A stretch of DNA of 6,773 nucleotides. It comes from Streptosporangiaceae bacterium. GTDB lineage: Bacteria > Actinomycetota > Actinomycetes > Streptosporangiales > Streptosporangiaceae. Shown here piece by piece: positions 1 through 4,794 of this stretch (positions within the stretch are counted from its first letter, which is position 1; each line of letters begins with the position of its first letter). The notes under the pieces were generated by a model, which saw only the letters and a program-made list of their open reading frames with translations, was not told the DNA's origin and did no database searches. A program made the translations under genes and the position numbers. The stretch spans positions 1 to 6,773 of the forward strand of contig JASHSZ010000186.1 of assembly GCA_030040815.1 (NCBI GenBank), given 5' to 3'.

Positions 1-114
1 GGCGCGGCGCTGGCTGCAGGGCCAATCTGGTGGCTGTTCTGGGCCGCCCTCGGCCTCGCGGTGGTCGGATTGCTGATGGCCGCGGCTACTGGCATCTTCG
101 ACGACTGGTACTGA
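1..114 (+). CDS. C-terminal end of a membrane protein (5' truncated)
   Basis: The window opens inside an open reading frame that runs in frame 1 to a TGA at 112-114, giving the last 37 residues of a protein. Third positions are mostly G or C, as expected for a real gene here. The fragment is very hydrophobic: the stretch PIWWLFWAALGLAVVGLLMA is a good transmembrane helix, followed by a short tail ending IFDDWY. This is the last helix of a membrane protein with a short polar C-terminus; its family cannot be told from this piece. A strong hairpin begins 7 bases after the stop, so the gene probably ends its transcription unit. Confidence 0.65.
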   Translation, partial: GAALAAGPIWWLFWAALGLAVVGLLMAAATGIFDDWY

Positions 115-120
115 TTCGGA

Positions 121-161
121 GGTCCGGCGTGGCCACCGGTTGGCCCCTGACGCCCCGGACC
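121..161 (+). terminator. Rho-independent-like hairpin after the first gene
   Basis: GGTCCGG (121-127) pairs with CCGGACC (155-161). Inside it CGT (128-130) pairs with ACG (150-152), leaving a 2-base bulge at 153-154, and GGCCA (131-135) pairs with TGGCC (141-145) around a 5-base loop. The structure starts 7 bases after the TGA of the membrane-protein gene. No T-run follows, which is common for actinobacterial terminators. Confidence 0.55.
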
Positions 162-220
162 ACCGCAAGTGTCCGCAGCCGCCCGTCCGGCGGGCAGTGG
201 CCTGCCAGCTCTAGGGCCCC

Positions 221-346
221 TGGCGAGCGATCGGCACGCCGACGCGACCAGTCCGCACCTATGGCGGCCGATCGGCGGGCCGACGGAGACCGGTCCGCAC
301 CATTGCGGCCGCCCGGCGGCCCGATGGCGACCGCCAAGCGCCTATA
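221..346. repeat. Degenerate tandem repeat, about 41-42 bp period, three copies
   Basis: Copy A (221-261) and copy B (262-302) differ at only about 7 positions and share GATCGGC at 229 and 270, then GTCCGCAC at 251 and 293; copy B has one inserted base. Copy C (303-346) is more diverged but keeps the GCGGCC, CGGCGG and GCCTAT words in register. The repeat is not a multiple of three in all copies and no plausible protein crosses it, so it is probably intergenic. Copy B contains the perfect palindrome GCCGATCGGC (267-276), and copy C the dyad GGCCGCC-C-GGCGGCC (307-321). Confidence 0.6.
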
Positions 347-434
347 GCGACCGCAGAGACCAAAATTACGCCTGATTCGCTACTTTTGCCCCCACCGAAC
401 CGAATGGTCGCCATCGGTCTGGAGCGGTCGCCAT
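321..434. repeat. Inverted repeats of GATGGCGACC
   Basis: CCGATGGCGACC (321-332) is the exact reverse complement of GGTCGCCATCGG (406-417). ATGGCGACCGC (324-334) is the exact reverse complement of GCGGTCGCCAT (424-434). So one word in the last tandem-repeat copy has two inverted partners, 20 bases apart, about 75-90 bases downstream. They could form alternative stem-loops or be scattered sites for a DNA-binding protein; nothing in the sequence decides between these. Confidence 0.5.
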
Positions 435-589
435 GGGTCGGGATCAGTCGGCGTGGCTGACGACCACCACCCGAAAGGTTCCTTAGTGACTCATGGCCGA
501 CTGACGGTAAACCTTGGGCGACTGATATCCGGCATCGGCCGCATCGTCATCACGGCTACCGAGATCCGGCAGATGTCGGTACTTGCCAG

Positions 590-602
590 TAGCCTGCTGA
601 CG
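590..602 (+). promoter_or_regulatory. Possible -10 box of a leaderless transcript for the glycosylase gene
   Basis: TAGCCT (590-595) fits the actinobacterial TANNNT -10 pattern and ends 6 bases before the GTG at 602. This would place the transcript start at or next to the start codon. No Shine-Dalgarno sequence is visible before 602, and the in-frame TAG at 590-592 rules out an earlier start. No good -35 box is seen, so the evidence is positional only. Confidence 0.3.
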
Positions 603-1843
603 TGGCTGGTCCCGCACTGCCGTCGCCTCAACTGACCCTGACCCAGGACGAAGCGCGCCTCATCACCCTGCGCGCACAGGGCTTCATCGGCACGGAGGCA
701 CGGCGGGGCGGCGTGGCCGCCCTGCTCCGGCGGCTAGGTGCGGTTCAGCTGGACACCATTAGCGTGCTGGCACGCTCGCACGAGCTGGTTCCGTACGCCC
801 GGCTGGGCCCGGTCGCCCGCTCCACGATCGAGCGGGCGTACTGGCACCCGCGGCGCGCCGCCGCGTTCGAGTACTGGTCGCACGCCGCCTGCGTGCTGCC
901 GATCGAGGAGTGGCCGTATTACGAGTTCCGTCGTCGCATCTTCGTCGCGCGGGGCCTGCGCTGGCACCAGAGCCACCCGGACGTCTGCGAACGCGTGCTG
1001 GCCAGGATCCGGGCCGAGGGCCCGCTGACCGCGACCCAGCTGGGCGGCGCCAAGAACGGCGGCCCCTGGTGGGACTGGTCCGATACCAAGATCGCGGTCG
1101 AGTGGCTGCTCGACACCGGTCAGGTGATCTGTGCCCGGCGGGTGGGCTGGCGGCGCGTCTACGACCTGCCGGAACGTGTGCTGCCCGCCGAGCTGCTGGG
1201 CCTGCAGCCATCCGATGAGGAGTGCCTGACCCGGCTCACCGCCGTGGCGGGCCGGGCGCTCGGTGTGGTCGCGCACGTCGACCTGCCGGACTACCAGCGG
1301 ATCCGCTACGGCGGCGTCGGCCTGCGCGGGACGGGCCAGCCGCCGACCGCTGCCGGAACTGCCCTGGCCGCCGAGCTTGTGCCGGTGCAGATCGCGGCGG
1401 GCAAGCGCGGACCAGCCGTCCGGGCCTGGGCCGACCGGGCGGCGCTCGCCGCCCTCGACCAGGCCAGCCCAGGTCGGCACCGCACGACGCTGCTCTCGCC
1501 GTTCGACTCGCTGATATGGCACCGGCGACGGACGATGCGGGTGTTCGGCTTCCACCACAGCCTGGAGGCCTACGTTCCGCAGCCCAAGCGGGTACACGGG
1601 TATTTCACCATGCCGCTGCTGGCCCGCGGGCAGCTGGTCGGGCGGGTCGACCCGGCGCGCAGCGGCAGCACGCTGATCGCCCGCAAGCTCACGCTGGACG
1701 TCCCGGCCGCGGCCGAGCCCATGGCCACGGCGCTGATCGAGGCTGCGTCCTGGGTGGGCTGCGACAACGTCAAACTAGCGCAGGTCGAGCCGGCCGGCCT
1801 GGAGTCGCGGCTACGCACCGCGCTGTCTGCACGCGGGGCCTGA
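602..1843 (+). CDS. YcaQ-type winged-helix DNA glycosylase (interstrand crosslink repair family)
   Basis: The predicted 413-residue protein has the whole-length features of the YcaQ/AlkZ family (HTH_42, formerly DUF1006); E. coli YcaQ has about 410 residues. These enzymes remove N7-alkylated guanines, and YcaQ also unhooks interstrand crosslinks. The QxD motif (Q49-L50-D51, in GAVQLDTISVLARSHELV) matches the YcaQ branch; the antibiotic self-resistance AlkZ branch has QxQ. Other family marks are the WSHAACVLP segment, LLSPFDSLIWHRRR at 297-310, and the KRVHGYFTMP and LVGRVD stretches near the C-terminus. The protein is soluble, with no signal peptide. GTG at 602 is the only start compatible with the upstream in-frame stop, unless a later codon is used; residues 1-12 look variable. 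The gene stands alone, convergent with the zinc-finger gene, with a strong hairpin after it. The family call is firm; the exact lesion it repairs is inferred. Confidence 0.9.
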   Translation: MAGPALPSPQLTLTQDEARLITLRAQGFIGTEARRGGVAALLRRLGAVQLDTISVLARSHELVPYARLGPVARSTIERAYWHPRRAAAFEYWSHAACVLPIEEWPYYEFRRRIFVARGLRWHQSHPDVCERVLARIRAEGPLTATQLGGAKNGGPWWDWSDTKIAVEWLLDTGQVICARRVGWRRVYDLPERVLPAELLGLQPSDEECLTRLTAVAGRALGVVAHVDLPDYQRIRYGGVGLRGTGQPPTAAGTALAAELVPVQIAAGKRGPAVRAWADRAALAALDQASPGRHRTTLLSPFDSLIWHRRRTMRVFGFHHSLEAYVPQPKRVHGYFTMPLLARGQLVGRVDPARSGSTLIARKLTLDVPAAAEPMATALIEAASWVGCDNVKLAQVEPAGLESRLRTALSARGA

Positions 1844-1872
1844 CCCAGCCCTACGTCGGCTGCTGCCGTCCG

Positions 1873-1920
1873 ATGAGAGCGGGATTGCACTGGTAATAGC
1901 CAGTGCAATCCCGCTCTCAT
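1873..1920. terminator. Bidirectional terminator: perfect 21-bp stem, 6-nt loop
   Basis: Bases 1873-1893 are the exact reverse complement of 1900-1920, with the loop TAATAG at 1894-1899. The arms begin ATGAGAGCGGGATTGC and end CCCGCTCTCAT. The structure lies between the stop of the glycosylase gene (1843) and the stop of the convergent zinc-finger gene (1945), so it can end transcription from both sides. No T-run is present on either strand, as in many actinobacterial hairpin terminators. Confidence 0.85.
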
Positions 1921-1944
1921 ACTTAGTCGCCTGTGGACCTGGCG

Positions 1945-2325
1945 TTACTCCTCGCCGGAGAACCGCTCCCAGGCAGACTGGCGAGTCATCCCGAGCGCCT
2001 CGCCGATCCGCATCCAGGTGATGCCGCGCTCGCGGGCCTGGCGCACCGAGGCCGTCAGGTGCTGCTGGACCTGCGCGGCAGCCGCCTGAATCTTGGGCAT
2101 GGTGCTGAGCAGCTCCTCATCGGAGAGCCGCTGCTGCCAGCTGGCCACCGAGTAGTCGGTCGGCTCCCTCTTGTTCGCGCCCTCCTGGGCGAGGATGTCG
2201 TTGCAGAGGCCGATGCACTCGTTGCAGATGAAGACGCCAGGCCCGGCGACCATCTTGTCGACCTGCCCTGGTGACTTAAGGCAGAACGAGCACGCCATGG
2301 TGGCCTTCAGCTCTGCTGCACTCAA
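1945..2325 (-). CDS. Small ClpX-type C4 zinc-finger protein with HTH-like C-terminus
   Basis: The 126-residue protein begins with a ClpX-type zinc-binding domain: C12-X2-C15 and C34-X2-C37, with the [18 protein letters not shown] context typical of ClpX N-termini. The AAA+ ATPase part of ClpX is absent. Residues 60-95 look helical, and residues 101-122 ([22 protein letters not shown]) resemble a helix-turn-helix of the kind found in actinobacterial regulators. TTG at 2325 is chosen because GGAGG (2331-2335) lies 5 bases upstream; an ATG at codon 10 has no such site and would cut close to the first cysteine. The gene has its own promoter with three repeated dyads and ends at a strong terminator, so it is probably monocistronic. 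The role is not known to me. A DNA-binding regulator is the likeliest reading; an adaptor or competitor acting on Clp partners through the zinc domain is possible. Confidence 0.85.
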   Translation of the reverse strand: MSAAELKATMACSFCLKSPGQVDKMVAGPGVFICNECIGLCNDILAQEGANKREPTDYSVASWQQRLSDEELLSTMPKIQAAAAQVQQHLTASVRQARERGITWMRIGEALGMTRQSAWERFSGEE

Positions 2326-2330
2326 ATCCG

Positions 2331-2335
2331 CCTCC
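2331..2335 (-). promoter_or_regulatory. Shine-Dalgarno site supporting the TTG start of the zinc-finger gene
   Basis: Read on the minus strand, GGAGG is followed by the 5-base spacer CGGAT and then TTG. This is the best ribosome binding site near the gene and decides for the TTG start at 2325 over the internal ATG at 2298. Confidence 0.7.
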
Positions 2336-2347
2336 GAGAGAAGCTCC

Positions 2348-2413
2348 GGTTGTCAGGCGCAACCTGACAACCACGTCAGGCAGCACCTTACGCCGTCAGG
2401 CACAACCTGACAA
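2348..2413. promoter_or_regulatory. Triple operator: three copies of GTCAGG-N5-CCTGAC
   Basis: Copy 1 is a perfect 10-bp inverted repeat, GGTTGTCAGG (2348-2357) with CCTGACAACC (2363-2372), around a 5-base centre. Copy 2 is GTCAGG (2375-2380), CAGCA, CCTTAC (2386-2391), with one degenerate half. Copy 3 is GTCAGG (2395-2400), CACAA, CCTGAC (2406-2411). The left halves start 23 and then 20 bases apart, about two helical turns. Copy 3 covers the -35 region, copy 2 the -10 box, and copy 1 lies just downstream of the likely transcript start. This is the classic layout of a repressor operator. The binding protein is unknown; the gene's own HTH-containing product is the obvious candidate. Confidence 0.75.
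2385..2413 (-). promoter_or_regulatory. Housekeeping-type promoter of the zinc-finger gene
   Basis: On the minus strand, TTGTCA (2413-2408) is separated by exactly 17 bases from TAAGGT (2390-2385). These fit a -35 box close to TTGACA and a TANNNT -10 box. Transcription would start near 2378, giving a leader of about 50 bases before the TTG start at 2325. Both boxes lie inside copies of the repeated dyad. Confidence 0.6.
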
Positions 2414-2476
2414 GTGGCACGCGGCGGAACGTCGGAACGGCCGGCGTCCTCTCGGGCATGGCTCGTCGCTCGGCCG

Positions 2477-3286
2477 TCAGCCGAACTCGATGAGCTTCTC
2501 CCGCACGGCCACCATCACGGCTTCCATCCGGGAGTGGATCTGCAGCTTCTCCAGGATGTTGCGGACGTGGTTCTTCACCGTGTTCTCGGAGATGAACAGT
2601 TCCTTGGCGATGTCGCGATTGTTCATCCCGCGCGCGACCAGGCGGAGGACCTCGATCTCGCGCTCGGTCAGCCGGGGCGCGGGCACCTGCTGGGGCGGCT
2701 CTTCCTCCTCCCGCCTGGCAAGCGCGGCGAACTCCGTGAGCAGCTTGGCCGCCATCGACGGGTTGATCAGCGACTGGCCGCCGTGCACCGCCCGCACCGC
2801 GTCGGCAACCTCGTCCAGCGGGATGTCCTTGAGCAGGTATCCGCTCGCGCCCGCCCGGATCGCGTCGAACAGGTCGTCCTCCTCGTCGCTGATCGTCAGC
2901 ATCACGATCTTGGTGCTCGGGGCCACGTTCTTGAGCGCACGGCACGCTTCGATGCCGCTGCTGCGCGGCATCCGGACGTCCATGAGAACGACGTCGGGAA
3001 GTGACTCCCCTGCCCTCTGGATGGCTTCCTCGCCATCGCTCGCCTGGCCGACCAACTCGATGTCCGGCTCGGACTCGAGGACCATCTCCAGGCCGCGCCG
3101 GAACAGGGCATGGTCATCAACGATGAGCGCGCGGATCGGTTCGGCCAGGCCATCTGCGGTACGCGGCCCCGTGCCGCCCTTGGGTTCGCGTCCGTCCGCC
3201 CCGCTCTCGGCATCAGCACCCAGCACGCAAGCACCGCCGTCCGCGTCATCCTCTGCCTGCGGGCTGACGCCGGGGCTGCGGCCCAT
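2477..3286 (-). CDS. NarL/LuxR-family response regulator
   Basis: This is a two-component response regulator of 269 residues. A receiver domain covers about residues 51-170: acidic pair D57-D58 in [18 protein letters not shown], phosphoacceptor D103 in VVLMDVRMP, switch T131 in VMLTIS, and K153 in YLLKDIP. A LuxR-type HTH follows at about 205-265 ([36 protein letters not shown]). All phosphorylation residues are present, so it should be regulated by phosphorylation. ATG at 3286 is chosen because GGAAGGGAAG lies 4 bases upstream; an open frame continues to 3448 but looks non-coding. The first 50 residues are a Gly/Ala/Asp-rich, probably disordered extension; usual relatives begin a few residues before the IRxLIVDDH stretch. 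No histidine kinase gene is adjacent. It lies 211 bp downstream of hpf on the same strand. Its target genes and signal are not shown by the sequence. Confidence 0.9.
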   Translation of the reverse strand: MGRSPGVSPQAEDDADGGACVLGADAESGADGREPKGGTGPRTADGLAEPIRALIVDDHALFRRGLEMVLESEPDIELVGQASDGEEAIQRAGESLPDVVLMDVRMPRSSGIEACRALKNVAPSTKIVMLTISDEEDDLFDAIRAGASGYLLKDIPLDEVADAVRAVHGGQSLINPSMAAKLLTEFAALARREEEEPPQQVPAPRLTEREIEVLRLVARGMNNRDIAKELFISENTVKNHVRNILEKLQIHSRMEAVMVAVREKLIEFG

Positions 3287-3469
3287 GACTCTTCCCTTCC
3301 AGGCGGCCGACCGGTCACCGCTGCCCGGACGACCCGCTAGGTGCTGACCTGCGGTTCGCGTTCCTGAACTCGTGCCGATCGCGAGCCCTCGGCAGTCTTC
3401 TGCAGACCGCCGGTGATTGACCCTACCGCCTGTCCGGGCAGCACTCACCGACCGCGTGATCGCGTCCGC

Positions 3470-3492
3470 GCGGCGCCAGCCGACTGCGCCGC
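3470..3492 (-). terminator. Possible hairpin after hpf
   Basis: GCGGCGC (3470-3476) and GCGCCGC (3486-3492) form a 7-bp GC stem with a 9-base loop, starting 5 bases beyond the hpf stop codon. There is no T-run. It may weaken read-through into the response regulator gene. Confidence 0.35.
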
Positions 3493-3497
3493 CAGCC

Positions 3498-4358
3498 CTA
3501 CTCCGGGTCGGCCGCCGTCTGCCCGCCCGGCCGGATGGCCGGACTGGTGGGCGAGGCCTGCTCGTCGGCCCGGCGCTCGCCGGCCGCTTGGGCCTGGCCG
3601 GGGAGCGGTGTCGCCTGATCCGGGCTCGCCGAGTGGTCCTCCAGCAGCCTGATCACGCCGTACTGGTAGCCGCGCCGCCGGTACACAACGCTGGGCAAGC
3701 CGGACGTCGCGTCGGTGAACAGGAAGAAGTCATGACCGACCAGCTCCATCTCGAACAACGCCTGGTCGATACCCATGGGAGTCGCGGCGTGGAATTTCTC
3801 CCTGACCACCAGCGGGCCGCTGCCCTGCATGTCAACCGGAATCTCGCGGGTCTCCTCGGCGGTCCCCTCCGCAGCCGTGGCCTCGTACGCCGCGTCCGCC
3901 GCGTCGGCGGCCGCAGCCATCGCCGCCATTGCCTGCGCGCCCTTGCCGGCCAGCAGGCCACCGCCGCGCCCTACCCTGATGGCCGGAAGCTCGGCGTCGG
4001 ACGCCAGCTCGGCCTCGGGCAGATCGGTGAGCCGGACGGCCGCGTGCGCGCCGTGCCGACCCTTCCGCCGGTCGCAGGCTCGCCGCAGGCGCGACTCGAG
4101 CTTGGCGAACGCCAGGTCGAAGGCGGCGAACCGGTCGTCCGACGCCGCCTCAGCGCGGATCGCGGGCCCGCGCGAGGTCACGGTGAGCTCGACCCGCTCC
4201 CGGCGGTCGGCCTGGCGCGGATTGGGCTCGGCCGTTAGCTGTACGTCGATCCTGATGGCCCTGCCGTCGAGCTTTTCGATCCTCGCGAGCTTGGCGGACG
4301 CATGATTCCGGAACCGCTCCCGGACGTCCGTGTGCCGGGCTGTGAAGATGATGTCCAC
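3498..4358 (-). CDS. hpf: Long-form ribosome hibernation promoting factor (HPF)
   Basis: Long HPF binds the 30S subunit and joins two ribosomes into inactive 100S dimers when growth stops. The 286-residue protein starts with the S30AE/YfiA ribosome-binding domain (about 1-100: [20 protein letters not shown]...). An Ala-rich helical linker follows (about 135-172). Then comes the HPF dimerisation domain (about 183-238) with the hallmark stretches [34 protein letters not shown] and [16 protein letters not shown] tail of about 48 residues rich in Pro, Ala, Gln and Ser follows and is probably disordered. GTG at 4358 is chosen because relatives begin with M-D-I-V/I. The TTG one codon upstream (4361) has better spacing (7 bases) from the GGGAG site and is an equal alternative. 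The gene lies downstream of lpqB on the same strand but after a 436-bp gap, so it probably has its own stress-responsive promoter, which I could not locate with confidence. Confidence 0.92.
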   Translation of the reverse strand: MDIIFTARHTDVRERFRNHASAKLARIEKLDGRAIRIDVQLTAEPNPRQADRRERVELTVTSRGPAIRAEAASDDRFAAFDLAFAKLESRLRRACDRRKGRHGAHAAVRLTDLPEAELASDAELPAIRVGRGGGLLAGKGAQAMAAMAAAADAADAAYEATAAEGTAEETREIPVDMQGSGPLVVREKFHAATPMGIDQALFEMELVGHDFFLFTDATSGLPSVVYRRRGYQYGVIRLLEDHSASPDQATPLPGQAQAAGERRADEQASPTSPAIRPGGQTAADPE

Positions 4359-4794
4359 CAAGGAACAGCTCCCTTCTCGTCCGGTCTGGAAGGGCACCCG
4401 CCCGGCCGACCTGGTCTTCTACCCCACATCCGCCTGCTGAGGGTTTCGCGGCCCTGTGCCACTACTACCCTTCTCCCGGCCCGATGGACATCTGGTCCCT
4501 CGGCAGGGCAGGACTTACTTCTAAGCCGCACCGTGATCGGTCGACGACAAGTCGCCTTACGTGGGCCGTTTCGCCTGCGGCTGGCATCGGCTAGCCAGGC
4601 TGGCCTGGCGCAACCACGGACCCGGACGGGTGCCATGACACGACGTTAGCCGCATGGTTGGTGAATGTCAGGAGGGGATGCCGCCGAGGCTCGCGTAACG
4701 AACAGGACCAGCCAGAATGGACGGGAACGCCGGCTCGAGGCAGCCCGGCCCGGCTCGCCTACTCAGGCCCGGCCAGCCACGGCCAGGCACCCGG
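4359..4794. other. Non-coding gap between lpqB and hpf; no comFC seen
   Basis: No frame on either strand gives a recognisable protein in these 436 bases. A ComFC-like phosphoribosyltransferase gene, often found here in relatives, leaves no visible remnant such as paired CxxC motifs. The stretch holds a hairpin just after lpqB (4767-4788), a second short stem GCCAGG-CTGG-CCTGGC (4594-4609), and a purine-rich ribosome site before hpf. On the minus strand TTGTCG (near 4550) and a TAGAAG-like box (near 4520) are badly spaced, so no promoter is called. Confidence 0.55.
4767..4788 (-). terminator. Hairpin after lpqB
   Basis: GCCCGGCC (4767-4774) and GGCCAGGC (4781-4788) pair over 8 bp with one G-U wobble when read as minus-strand RNA, around a 6-base loop. 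The structure begins 6 bases after the lpqB stop. No T-run follows. It is a likely end of the mtrB-lpqB transcript. Confidence 0.5.

Larger units (their letters stand above)
115..601. other. Non-coding stretch with decayed repeats between the two plus-strand genes
   Basis: No frame here gives a recognisable protein; the open frames are short and arginine/proline/alanine-rich, as expected from GC-rich non-coding DNA. The left part holds the terminator hairpin and the tandem repeat at 221-346. A less GC-rich patch at about 355-395 follows, then two copies of GGTCGCCAT (406-414 and 426-434) and two copies of CGACTGA (498-504 and 519-525). The right end contains the probable promoter of the glycosylase gene. 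Confidence 0.6.

Noticed and set aside
221..346. Tandem repeat as a CRISPR array
   Set aside because: Units abut with no spacers, copies are diverged, and no cas genes are present.
30..375. Short plus-strand open frames over the tandem repeat
   Set aside because: They overlap the end of the membrane-protein gene, cross a terminator hairpin and the repeats, and encode Arg/Pro-rich sequence with no start signal.
734..1597. Long minus-strand open frame opposite the glycosylase gene
   Set aside because: It is the usual antisense shadow of a GC-rich gene; its translation is Arg/Pro/Gly-rich with no family features, while the plus strand encodes a complete YcaQ-type protein.
3420..3425. TAGGGT on the minus strand as -10 box for the response regulator
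   Set aside because: It fits TANNNT but has no -35 at proper spacing and lies about 135 bases from the start codon; too weak to annotate.
3417..4238. Plus-strand open frame opposite hpf
   Set aside because: Low-complexity Arg/Leu/Gly-rich translation, antisense to well-conserved HPF domains.
4400..4470. GGGTAG words upstream of hpf as stress-sigma (SigB-like) -10 boxes
   Set aside because: No matching -35 element is found at 14-16 bases, and the words are common in GC-rich DNA.
4670..4698. Mini-ORF (ATG at 4678, six codons) behind AGGAGGGG, as a possible leader peptide
   Set aside because: The spacing is only about 2 bases, no gene follows on the plus strand, and so short a frame is expected by chance.
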